A stretch of DNA of 21,420 nt from contig JBCCFX010000044.1 in assembly GCA_039029515.1 (NCBI GenBank), forward strand, positions 1 to 21,420, in the 5' to 3' direction. How positions within the stretch are numbered: position 1 is the stretch's first letter; every line of letters starts with the position of its first letter. This DNA comes from JBCCFX01 sp039029515. GTDB lineage: Bacteria > Planctomycetota > Phycisphaerae > Phycisphaerales > SM1A02. This document shows positions 7,933 through 14,001 of the stretch, in pieces. The notes under the pieces were generated by a model that made no database searches, was not told the origin of the DNA, and saw only the letters and a program-made list of their open reading frames with translations. The translations under genes and the position numbers were made by a program.

Positions 7933-8650
7933 GACCATCCTCTTTCGCGCGGGCTCGAAGCACCGCTAACGCCTCTGCTGGATCATCCGGCAATGACGGA
8001 TCATCGCCATCCCAGTCTCGATCGGTTGTTCCCCCACCCGGACGTGAACCTGCCTGCGCAGCGTGACTTCGTCGCGCCAACACCAGCAGCGCTCCGAAGA
8101 CCACAAACATCACCGCCACGGCACCAGTGACGATGACCGGCGTCCGAATCGTCGTCCCCGTTGGCCCTGGCAGCATGACGGGATGGTTGCCGATAAACGC
8201 CGCCCATGATGACGACTGCCCGCGCCGGTCCGTGCCACCAAGCCGCTTGTAGAACCGCGCGAAGACCTCGACACGCTCGCCATCATCGGGCAGCGCCACA
8301 CGATCCGTGACATACACCGCGACGGGTTCACCCGAATCGAGACGCAGATACCAGACTGCGACGTTGGCATACGGTTCGGGCAGCAGCTCACTGTCCTGCA
8401 GCACGCCCTCGATTCGATGGACGACGCCCCGATGGGCATCAGGGTCTGCGAGCAGCGCGGTGACATCGACGTCCAGCCGGACTGCGGCCGACCCGGGCCC
8501 GGGCGTCCAGGTATGGGCGGTCTCGAGGAGGCTGACAAAAGCCGAATCGCGGTGATCGCGATCGTCGACCGCGGTATCGATCGCGGTCCGCTGATCATCG
8601 GTCAGCGGGGTGATCGCGGCGAGGATGGCGGTCATCAGCGCAAACATCAT
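7916..8650 (-). CDS. Exported protein with one C-terminal membrane anchor, unknown function
   Basis: A 244-aa protein from ATG 8650. The reading frame is open to a TTG at 8692, but that start would bury the signal sequence. Residues about 2-14 form a short hydrophobic signal. An extracytoplasmic domain of about 150 residues follows, in which the middle (GVVHRIEGVLQ to FARFYKRL) alternates like an OB-fold beta-barrel. A membrane helix of about 23 residues starts at TPVIVTGAVAV. The C-terminal tail is charged, acidic then basic, and cytoplasmic if the signal is used. It is the first gene of the five-gene unit, 67 nt after the tRNA terminator. I do not recognise a named family; the OB-fold suggestion is inference. 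Confidence 0.7.
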   Translation of the reverse strand: MMFALMTAILAAITPLTDDQRTAIDTAVDDRDHRDSAFVSLLETAHTWTPGPGSAAVRLDVDVTALLADPDAHRGVVHRIEGVLQDSELLPEPYANVAVWYLRLDSGEPVAVYVTDRVALPDDGERVEVFARFYKRLGGTDRRGQSSSWAAFIGNHPVMLPGPTGTTIRTPVIVTGAVAVMFVVFGALLVLARRSHAAQAGSRPGGGTTDRDWDGDDPSLPDDPAEALAVLRARAKEDGHDAGH

Positions 8651-8709
8651 GCGGACAGACCCCGCATCGTGCGATAGCGAAGTGGCCCGCAACTCATGCT
8701 GGCAGGCCG

Positions 8710-8740
8710 AACAACAACGGCCAGCCCGGGGGCTGGCCGT
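8710..8740 (-). terminator. Intrinsic terminator after tRNA-Glu
   Basis: A perfect 10-bp stem (8717-8726 with 8731-8740) has a 4-nt loop, followed on the minus strand by TGTTGTT. It starts 14 nt after the mature 3' end of the tRNA and has the same design as the terminators at 67-94 and 14792-14821. The U-tract is broken by G, so some read-through into the downstream five-gene unit is plausible. Confidence 0.7.
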
Positions 8741-8753
8741 GTCGTAAGTGAAG

Positions 8754-8828
8754 TGACCCCAAGGGGATTCGAACCCCTGTTTTCAGGATGAAAACCTGAC
8801 GTCCTGGACCTGACTAGACGATGGGGCC
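8754..8828 (-). tRNA. tRNA-Glu, anticodon UUC
   Basis: A 75-nt tRNA. The 7-bp acceptor stem pairs GGCCCCA with TGGGGTC (one G-U) and is followed by discriminator A at 8754. The D-arm begins GTCTAG. The anticodon stem is TCAGG/CCTGA around loop TTTTCAT, reading TTC. The T-arm is the standard AGGGG/CCCCT with GTTCGAATC between. CCA is not encoded. It resembles E. coli tRNA-Glu, including the GGACGTC D-arm side. Confidence 0.96.
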
Positions 8829-8842
8829 ATCGCAAGGGCAGC

Positions 8843-8870
8843 ATTGTAGGCAGGAGTCCACAAACGACAA
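8843..8870 (-). promoter_or_regulatory. Sigma70-type promoter of tRNA-Glu
   Basis: On the minus strand TTGTCG (8870-8865) and TACAAT (8848-8843) are separated by 16 nt. The -10 matches TATAAT at 5 of 6 positions and the -35 matches TTGACA at 4 of 6. The predicted start near 8836 lies about 8 nt before the tRNA 5' end. Confidence 0.6.
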
Positions 8871-8882
8871 GTCCCTCCGGGC

Positions 8883-9449
8883 ATGATCGGACTCACCTCG
8901 GGGCAAATTCCGGCCGATACACCCCTCATGAAGAACATCGCCCTCAATATGCAACGTGTTCTCGCCGCCATGGTGCTTCTGGTCGCCTTCCTGGTCATGG
9001 CCAGTGTGATCTCGCCTGATTCCGGTCAGGCCGCCGGTCACGCGGATGACCATCACGCCGACGGACACCACGCGGACCATGCCGCCCACGATCACGGCAG
9101 CGATGCGCATCACCACGATGATGCGTCGCACGCTCACGAAGAGCACGCCGATGAGCACGAGTCGCACGCTTCGGAACATGCCCACGGTGCGAATGACCAT
9201 CACGGATCGAAGGCGATCGAGCTTGGATCGATCGAAGGCCGGGATCACATCGCCCGCATCCTGTCAACCGATGATGGACCGCGATACACGATCATCGATG
9301 CGCATTCGCACGAGATTCTCGCTGAACTGATTACCGCCGAAGAAGTATCGACACTGTTCCCCGAGATCCCGCTCGATGTCACGTTCGAACCCGGCACCGA
9401 GACGCTGATGCTCGCCGAACCTACGGGCTTCCCGTACAACTCGCCCTGA
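8883..9449 (+). CDS. His-rich exported, probably metal-binding protein
   Basis: A protein of up to 188 aa. A hydrophobic helix at about 26-44 acts as signal or anchor. Residues about 52-108 are a His/Asp/Glu-rich tract (repeats such as HADDHHADGHHADHAAHDHG) typical of low-affinity Zn, Ni, Cu or Co binding. The C-terminal 80 residues form a small ordered domain (RDHIARILSTDDGPRYTIID onwards). Start is uncertain: ATG 8883, ATG 8928 and ATG 8949 are in frame and none has a clear Shine-Dalgarno; 8928 gives the most ordinary signal peptide. It lies divergent from the tRNA, 54 nt away. A similar His/Asp tract occurs in the OmcB-like lipoprotein in this window. Function beyond metal binding is not readable. 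Confidence 0.75.
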   Translation: MIGLTSGQIPADTPLMKNIALNMQRVLAAMVLLVAFLVMASVISPDSGQAAGHADDHHADGHHADHAAHDHGSDAHHHDDASHAHEEHADEHESHASEHAHGANDHHGSKAIELGSIEGRDHIARILSTDDGPRYTIIDAHSHEILAELITAEEVSTLFPEIPLDVTFEPGTETLMLAEPTGFPYNSP

Positions 9450-9458
9450 TTGGCGAAC

Positions 9459-9476
9459 CGATTGACGCGTCAATCG
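9459..9476. promoter_or_regulatory. 18-bp perfect palindrome, candidate operator
   Basis: CGATTGACG is followed directly by its reverse complement CGTCAATCG, with no spacer. It lies 10 nt after the His-rich gene and 35 nt before the phosphorylase-like ATG. With no spacer it is poor as an RNA hairpin and more like a site for a dimeric DNA-binding protein. No regulator gene is adjacent. Confidence 0.35.
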
Positions 9477-9510
9477 ACACACGACCACAACTGACGGTAG
9501 CCTTGCGGGC

Positions 9511-10191
9511 ATGCATGTGAATGCACGCCCGCTTGTCGTCTGTCCGCTGGAGCACGAAGCACGCCTGCTTCGTGCCGCCGGCGTCCATGACGTCGCCGAC
9601 GTGCGCGTCATCGGGTGCAGCGCGGATCGAGTCGTTTCGACGATGAACGCATTGCCCGACTCGCCCCGACTCATCATCCTTGCCGGCGTCGCCGGCGCAT
9701 TGACAACGCTCCACGCGCCAGGCTCAGCGGTCGTGATCTCGCAGGTGGTCGACGCGGCGACGTCAACCACGTGGACGCCGACTCATTGTGGCGATGCCGA
9801 TGTGACGGTGACGTCGTCGTCGCACATCATTCACGGTGCTGAGCGCAGCGCGTGTGCAGCGCACACCGGTGCGCATGTGGTCGACATGGAATCCGTGTCG
9901 TTCGCTCGCGCGATGATCGCGCGCGGGTTTTCGTGGGCGATCGTTCGCGGCATCTCGGATGGTCCGACCGCGGAATTCCAGGTCGATGTCACCAACTGGA
10001 CGAGAGACAACGGACACGTGCGCACAGGGCGCGTCATCAGAGATCTCGCAATGCATCCTGGTTCATGGCGTGCTATTCGTCGATTGGCGCGCACGACGAA
10101 GAAAGCGATGCACAACGTCGCGGTGTCGATTGAACGCCTGATTGATGACGCAAAGATTGAGCGCGCAAAAAAGTCGCCGGACCATCCGTGA
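9511..10191 (+). CDS. Nucleoside phosphorylase/nucleosidase superfamily protein
   Basis: A 226-aa cytoplasmic protein of the PNP/MTA-SAH nucleosidase fold, which cleaves N-glycosidic bonds of nucleosides. The N-terminal strand (PLVVCPLEHEARLL) matches the start of the HpnG/MTAN-type branch. LAGVAGAL (57-64) is the glycine-rich phosphate or ribose loop. HVVDMESVSFA (122-132) contains the conserved ME pair (Glu127), and RGISD (146-150) supplies the base-contacting Asp150. The C-terminal 40 residues are basic and helical. Substrate cannot be assigned; a hopanoid-associated phosphorylase (HpnG) or MTA/SAH nucleosidase is possible, but no hopanoid genes are nearby. The ATG sits inside a hairpin (9505-9532) and no Shine-Dalgarno is visible. 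The last codons overlap the opposing terminator at 10167-10201. Confidence 0.75.
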   Translation: MHVNARPLVVCPLEHEARLLRAAGVHDVADVRVIGCSADRVVSTMNALPDSPRLIILAGVAGALTTLHAPGSAVVISQVVDAATSTTWTPTHCGDADVTVTSSSHIIHGAERSACAAHTGAHVVDMESVSFARAMIARGFSWAIVRGISDGPTAEFQVDVTNWTRDNGHVRTGRVIRDLAMHPGSWRAIRRLARTTKKAMHNVAVSIERLIDDAKIERAKKSPDHP

Positions 10192-10201
10192 TGGCCCGGC
10201 G
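10167..10201 (-). terminator. Intrinsic terminator of the candidate structured RNA
   Basis: On the minus strand an 11-bp stem with one internal mismatch (10201-10190 with 10186-10175) closes a 3-nt loop and is followed by AC and then T6 (10172-10167). It points left, so it ends a minus-strand transcript arriving from 10202 upward, where there is no credible protein gene. It overlaps the stop codon of the convergent plus-strand gene. Confidence 0.8.
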
Positions 10202-10580
10202 GGTGCTTGTACGAACTGGAAACGCTGACCGAGTCCCTGACCAATGCTGTCTTTCGACGGCATTGTTCATGTTACCCCCGTAACTCCACGGTCCGGTTGA
10301 CGTCCACCTCCCGTCGTACGTGCACAGCGGTGCTGTGCCGACATCTCCTCACCGTCGACACAACGCCCGGACGCCGAAGCGTCCGGCCCTTCTCCGCCTC
10401 TTTCTCCCGTCGATCGCGCACTGCGCCAAACGGGACATACGCGAACGTACGTCATCACCGTCAGGCGCTGTGTCTCCACATTCGCCGTTACCACACACCC
10501 ACTTGCTGATCCGCGTCCTTGGTTCGCAGCCGTCGCCGGCGACCATGCCGGCCGTTACCCCCTGCTGCGACACTCTCGCT
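10167..10580 (-). ncRNA. Candidate structured non-coding RNA, about 410 nt
   Basis: No credible reading frame fills 10192-10654. Read on the minus strand the stretch is dense in compact hairpins: GCGA/TCGC (10579-10567); CGCAGC/GCTGCG enclosing GCCGGC/GCCGGC (10569-10525); a two-part stem with GAGA tetraloop (10486-10464); 8 bp with UUCG loop (10453-10434); UCCCGU/ACGGGA enclosing GCGC/GCGC (10435-10405); 8 bp with C(UUCG)G loop (10386-10367); 7 bp with 3-nt loop (10338-10322); GTTAC/GTAAC (10284-10271); and 8 bp plus one mismatch with GAAA loop (10264-10243). Long-range pairs are possible: 10500-10495 with 10206-10201, and 10319-10314 with 10214-10209. A promoter-like pair lies just upstream and an intrinsic terminator at the end. 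It lacks the conserved blocks of RNase P RNA, tmRNA, SRP RNA and group II introns. Pairings were read by eye, not folded. Confidence 0.55.
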
Positions 10581-10585
10581 TTGAA

Positions 10586-10613
10586 AACATAGCACGAGAC
10601 CGGGAGCTTCCAA
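10586..10613 (-). promoter_or_regulatory. Possible promoter of the candidate structured RNA
   Basis: On the minus strand TTGGAA (10613-10608) and TATGTT (10591-10586) are 16 nt apart, each matching consensus at 4 of 6 positions. The start would fall near 10580, just before the first hairpin. The pair lies 42 nt after the NUDIX stop, so read-through from that gene is the alternative source of transcript. Confidence 0.4.
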
Positions 10614-10654
10614 GACGAAAGTCGTCAGATTCTGCCCCGCTTGCCCGGCTTGGC

Positions 10655-11110
10655 TCATTTGACATCCATTCGATGGTGCGGGCGGGTGAGCAGGTGCTTC
10701 ACCACCGCCTCGGCTATGGGAGTATTCGCAGCCAGAAGATCGATGGTTCCGAGCGCCTCCGGCGCCACCCAACGGTGATCCTCCACCTCCAGATGCCGGA
10801 CAACCATCGCGTCCGACGCCTCGCTCACCAAGACATGCAGGCGGACGTGGCGGTCCGGATAGACGTGCTCATGGACCAGAATCTGCTCCATGACGCCAAC
10901 GCGGACGCCGGTCTCCTCGAGAAGCTCACGACGCCCTGCCTGTGTCGGCGACTCGCTCGGCTCCATCTTGCCGCCGGGAAATTCCCACCAGCCGCCGTAG
11001 TACCCATTCGTCGGCCGCTTGGTGACGAGCACGGTCCAGCCGGCGTCGACCCGGCGGACCACCACAACGACGGCGACGTCAACAACATCCGAGCCGGGAT
11101 CCACCGTCAC
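10655..11110 (-). CDS. NUDIX hydrolase, MutT-like
   Basis: A 151-aa single-domain NUDIX pyrophosphohydrolase. The complete Nudix box G-x5-E-x7-R-E-L-x-E-E-x-G-V runs from the second Gly of FPGGK through LLEETGV (about residues 47-69), with the metal-binding REL.EE intact. The preceding WEFPGGK matches MutT-type enzymes that hydrolyse 8-oxo-dGTP, so nucleotide-pool cleaning is likely but substrate is not proven. GTG 11110 is the start; no strong Shine-Dalgarno is visible, and start sites within the first few codons are possible. It stands alone, divergent from the PagL-like gene, with the structured RNA region downstream. Confidence 0.9.
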   Translation of the reverse strand: MTVDPGSDVVDVAVVVVVRRVDAGWTVLVTKRPTNGYYGGWWEFPGGKMEPSESPTQAGRRELLEETGVRVGVMEQILVHEHVYPDRHVRLHVLVSEASDAMVVRHLEVEDHRWVAPEALGTIDLLAANTPIAEAVVKHLLTRPHHRMDVK

Positions 11111-11496
11111 CCGTCACCGCCGCGACTCACGATAGGTTCGCCGGCCAGGCAACTACATAAGTTCATCATTTGCACAGCGTTACGATTTTCTCCGGATCGT
11201 CGGTTTCCGCCATTGACCGATTGAACGTCATGCCGCTACCGTGACATCAACCGGTTCATACAGACTATCACGGCCTTCGGGTCGTGGCGCACCGCCGTCG
11301 GGGCCTGTCGGAGCGTCTCGGCGGCGGTCTTTTTTGCCCGGTCATACGACACCAGACTCACCACGAATCGTTGCGCGCCATGTGCTGTCAGCGCCTGATG
11401 ACGGCTGACTGCTGGTTGCTGATTCCGGTTCCGCGCCGTACCGTGCCCGCCACTGATCCAATGCGATCATGAACCATTGACGTACGGAGGCGTGGT
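11111..11496 (+). other. Divergent intergenic region with a short structured RNA unit
   Basis: These 386 bases between NUDIX (-) and the PagL-like gene (+) have no credible protein gene. The plus strand holds a C(UUCG)G tetraloop hairpin and an intrinsic terminator (separate entry). TTGACC at 11217-11222, 18 nt before TACCGT, is a weak promoter candidate for it. Beyond the terminator, GTCAGC/GCTGAC at about 11388-11410 is a short inverted repeat. The segment next to the gene carries a clean GGAGG Shine-Dalgarno (11486-11490). I see no confident promoter for either flanking gene. Confidence 0.4.
11269..11335 (+). terminator. Tetraloop hairpin plus intrinsic terminator (attenuator or small-RNA end)
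   Basis: First hairpin: 7 bp with one G-U pair (11269-11275 with 11280-11286) around TTCG. Second: 10 bp with one G-U pair (11291-11300 with 11319-11328), an 18-nt loop, then C and T6 at 11330-11335. No plus-strand protein gene ends upstream within a kilobase, so this ends either a short RNA starting near 11246 or a prematurely stopped leader of the PagL-like gene 160 nt downstream. Confidence 0.65.
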
Positions 11497-12204
11497 GTGT
11501 GGTATCGAACAGTTCTCGCGGTCGTTGTTCTGATGTTCGGCTCGTTCGCGCACGCCGATGTGCTCGCGACGTCAGGCCATGATCGAGCACCGCTAGTGCA
11601 TCATGACTTCTCGCCGTCGGCACACCGCGCTCCGCTTCAAGTCAATCACCCCGACCCCGTCGCGCCGCTCGTCGCCCTCGCTGCAATGCAGGATGATGAA
11701 CCACTTCCATCTGGTGTGCCGGCCTTTGGCACCAAGGGCTCATGGCGATGGCAGTTGCACGGCATGGGTGGTTTCAGCGTCAACAGCCGCGGCTCTGGCA
11801 ACAACGAGTATGGCCTCGGCGGCGCGCTGTCGTACTTCATGGAAGACGCACTGAGCCTCGAACTTGAACTCACGGCCTGGTACTTCGATCAGGAAGGTGA
11901 AGACGCCGAAGGCATCAACTTCAGCATCCTCGTCCGTTGGCAGGCTTACCAGCGCGATACATGGACGTTCTTCGTCGAAGGTGGCGCCGGCCTGCTGCAC
12001 AGCACATCCGATGTGCCCGACGGCCCCGGTTCCAGCTTCAACTTCACGCCTACCGCAGGGTTCGGATTCTCGTTTGATATCGGCAATGATCGCCGACTGC
12101 TCACCGGCCTGCGCTGGCACCACATCTCGAACGCGAACCTCTACACGTCGAACCCGGGACGCGACAGCATCGTCTTCTGGGCTGGCATCAGCCTGCCGTT
12201 CTGA
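11497..12204 (+). CDS. PagL-like lipid A 3-O-deacylase / acyloxyacyl hydrolase family outer membrane protein
   Basis: A 235-aa exported protein. Residues 1-20 are a signal peptide ending AHA. A variable linker runs to about 80, followed by amphipathic beta-strands to the C-terminal Phe235, as in small outer membrane barrels. TPTAGFGFSFDIG then LRWHHISNANLYTSNPG (about 184-221) is the PagL-family signature: His209-x-Ser211-Asn, where His and Ser of Pseudomonas PagL do catalysis. The PagL glutamate that completes the triad is not obvious; an Asp (223) lies near the expected place, as in many family members that vary there. PagL removes an ester-linked acyl chain from lipid A. Start GTG 11497 has GGAGG 6 nt upstream. 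It is convergent with fabF. Confidence 0.8.
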   Translation: MWYRTVLAVVVLMFGSFAHADVLATSGHDRAPLVHHDFSPSAHRAPLQVNHPDPVAPLVALAAMQDDEPLPSGVPAFGTKGSWRWQLHGMGGFSVNSRGSGNNEYGLGGALSYFMEDALSLELELTAWYFDQEGEDAEGINFSILVRWQAYQRDTWTFFVEGGAGLLHSTSDVPDGPGSSFNFTPTAGFGFSFDIGNDRRLLTGLRWHHISNANLYTSNPGRDSIVFWAGISLPF

Positions 12205-12278
12205 GCGCACGCGATCCGAACGATCATCGTGTGAATCGCTGATGCTGCGTATGCATTGCGTCGATCGTTGCGTGCGCT
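12204..12278. terminator. Long stem filling the gap between convergent genes
   Basis: Arm 12204-12212 pairs with 12270-12278 (9 bp), then after a 6-nt bulge 12219-12225 pairs with 12263-12269 (7 bp). The stem fills the gap from the last base of the PagL-like stop to the base before the fabF stop. The loop is 37 nt and U-tracts are short, so it may act as a bidirectional 3'-end structure rather than a classical terminator. Confidence 0.5.
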
Positions 12279-13529
12279 TTACGGCGCTTTGCCGAAGATG
12301 ACGGTGACGTTGTGGCCGCCAAAGCCAAACGAATTGTTCAGTGCGTAGCGCACCGGTCGTTGCTTTGCTTCGTTGGGCACAAGATCGATATCGAATCCGT
12401 CATCCGGATTGTCGAGGTTGATCGTGGCGGGCACAATGTCTTCCTTGACTGCGAGCGCGGAGATCACCGATTCGATTCCGCCTGCCGCACCGAGCGTGTG
12501 CCCGGTCATCGACTTGGTGGAACTCATCGAGAGCTTGTGCGCGTGATCGCCGAACAGCGCCTTCACCGCGGCAACTTCCGCCGCATCACCGAGTGGTGTC
12601 GATGTGCCATGGGCGTTGATGTAGTCGACGTCTTCAAGATTGATGCCTGCATCGGCAATCGCCGATCGCATGGAGTGCTGCGCACCGAGTCCTGCCGGAT
12701 CGGGCGCGGCGATGTGCTGGGCATCGCCTGACGTTCCGAAGCCGAGGACTTCGCCGTGGATGGTCGCGCCGCGTGCTCGGGCGTGCTCAAGTTCTTCAAG
12801 GACGAGAATGGCAGCGCCTTCAGAGAGCACGAATCCATCGCGATCCCGGTCGAACGGGCGCGAAGCGCGCTCCGGATCGTGATTACGCGTCGACAGTGCT
12901 TTCATCGAGGCAAACGATGAGATGCACAACGCGGTCACGGCGGCTTCGCAGCCACCGGCCATAATCACATCGGCGTCGCCGCGCTGGATCAGATGGAATG
13001 CGTTGCCGATCGCGTGGCCGCCGGTAGCGCACGCGGTGGCCATGGAACTGTTGGCGCCACGCAGGTCGAATCGAATCGAGATCATGCCTGCGGCTGCGTT
13101 CACCATGAGTTTGGGCACGGTGAACGGGCTGATCTTGGCGGGGCCGGTCTGCACGAGTTTCTCGAGGGCGATCTCGATGGTTCGAATACCACCAACGCCT
13201 GAACCAACCACCACGCCACGGCGATAGGGATCGCCGGCGGTGAAATCGATGCCGCTGTCTCGTGCCGCTTCATCGGCGGCTTGCAGGCCGAGCAACGCGA
13301 ATCGGTCAAGACGACGAGCTTCGCGACGGCCAAGCAGGGCTTCGGGATCCCAGTCGCTCACTTCGCCGGCGATGGTGACCGCCCAGTCTTCGCCCTGTCC
13401 GAATTGGGTAATGCTTGAGATGCCGGAACGACCAGCAAGGATCGATGACCACATTGAGGCGACATCAACGCCTACATTGGTCACCGCGCCCATACCGGTG
13501 ATTACAACTCGTTTTCGGTTGCTCATCAT
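12279..13529 (-). CDS. fabF: 3-oxoacyl-[acyl-carrier-protein] synthase II
   Basis: FabF condenses malonyl-ACP with acyl-ACP in each fatty acid elongation cycle. The 416-aa product matches family length. The nucleophile Cys167 lies in MATACATGGHAI, and the decarboxylation histidines are His307 (NAHGTST) and His344 (KSMTGHTLGAAGG), with Lys339 nearby. The Gly-rich NNSFGFGGHN (398-407) is near the end. Two adjacent ATG codons (13529, 13526) are possible starts, with no strong Shine-Dalgarno. It lies 94 nt downstream of acpP, the usual acpP-fabF order, and is probably transcribed from the acpP promoter. The spacer shows no structure I can call. Confidence 0.97.
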   Translation of the reverse strand: MMSNRKRVVITGMGAVTNVGVDVASMWSSILAGRSGISSITQFGQGEDWAVTIAGEVSDWDPEALLGRREARRLDRFALLGLQAADEAARDSGIDFTAGDPYRRGVVVGSGVGGIRTIEIALEKLVQTGPAKISPFTVPKLMVNAAAGMISIRFDLRGANSSMATACATGGHAIGNAFHLIQRGDADVIMAGGCEAAVTALCISSFASMKALSTRNHDPERASRPFDRDRDGFVLSEGAAILVLEELEHARARGATIHGEVLGFGTSGDAQHIAAPDPAGLGAQHSMRSAIADAGINLEDVDYINAHGTSTPLGDAAEVAAVKALFGDHAHKLSMSSTKSMTGHTLGAAGGIESVISALAVKEDIVPATINLDNPDDGFDIDLVPNEAKQRPVRYALNNSFGFGGHNVTVIFGKAP

Positions 13530-13623
13530 CTGCCCAACGGGTTCGCGGAACGAAAGCGTGCCGCACGGACTGCGATCCGGCGTGCCGCCGACCGCATCAC
13601 ATCACGCGCGGTGTCCAACACGC

Positions 13624-13869
13624 TCAGCTCGCCATGGACTTGGAAATATGCTCGATCGCCTGGCCAACCGTCTGGATCTTCTCCGCTTCCTCATCGGGAA
13701 TGGAGGTCTCGAATTCGTCTTCGAATTCCATCACCAGCTCGACGGTATCGAGGCTGTCTGCATTGAGATCATTCTGGAAGCTCGTTTCCCGCGTGATCTC
13801 ACCCTTGTCCACGCCCATTTGCTCCGCCACGATGTCAATCACCTTGGCTTCGATCTCGGCTTCCGTCAC
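13624..13869 (-). CDS. acpP: Acyl carrier protein
   Basis: An 81-aa acidic protein that carries growing acyl chains on a 4'-phosphopantetheine arm. NADSLDTVEL (36-45) contains the attachment site Ser39 in the DSL motif, and the four-helix layout and length are those of AcpP. Start GTG 13869 has AGGAGAT about 6 nt upstream. It is transcribed from a good promoter at 13921-13948 with a 7-bp hairpin at the 5' end of its leader, and followed by fabF. Confidence 0.97.
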   Translation of the reverse strand: MTEAEIEAKVIDIVAEQMGVDKGEITRETSFQNDLNADSLDTVELVMEFEDEFETSIPDEEAEKIQTVGQAIEHISKSMAS

Positions 13870-13889
13870 GGTCGTATCTCCTGAAAGGA

Positions 13890-13906
13890 CGGCCTGCCAC
13901 AGGCCG
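13890..13906 (-). promoter_or_regulatory. Leader hairpin of acpP mRNA
   Basis: A 7-bp perfect stem (13906-13900 with 13896-13890) closes a 3-nt loop, near the 5' end of the predicted acpP transcript and just before its Shine-Dalgarno. Such 5' hairpins often stabilise abundant mRNAs; that role is inferred. Confidence 0.4.
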
Positions 13907-13920
13907 CCGAACGTCGAATC

Positions 13921-13948
13921 ACTATAGCTATCCTGAACGCCGATGCAA
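13921..13948 (-). promoter_or_regulatory. Sigma70-type promoter of acpP-fabF
   Basis: On the minus strand TTGCAT (13948-13943) and TATAGT (13926-13921) are 16 nt apart. The -10 matches at 5 of 6 positions and the -35 at 4 of 6. The start near 13914 gives a leader of about 45 nt. It separates acpP-fabF from fabG. Confidence 0.65.
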
Positions 13949-14001
13949 TCGACGCACCCCCGTGCCCCGGCCCGCCGTGCCGATCCGATCGACAGCCGCG
14001 G

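Noticed and set aside
10073..10270. 65-codon minus-strand frame starting after GGGGG at 10270
   Set aside because: It crosses the intrinsic terminator and then runs antisense through the phosphorylase-like gene; composition is not protein-like.
10167..10580. RNase P RNA, tmRNA, SRP RNA or group II intron
   Set aside because: I looked on the minus strand for the GAAAGTCCGG-type block, the ACAGAA block, a tRNA-like 3' end with tag frame, the SRP GGAAG/AGCA loop and a domain V AGC hairpin. None is present.
11284..11472. 62-codon plus-strand frame before the PagL-like gene
   Set aside because: It spans the intrinsic terminator and has no start signal or protein-like composition.
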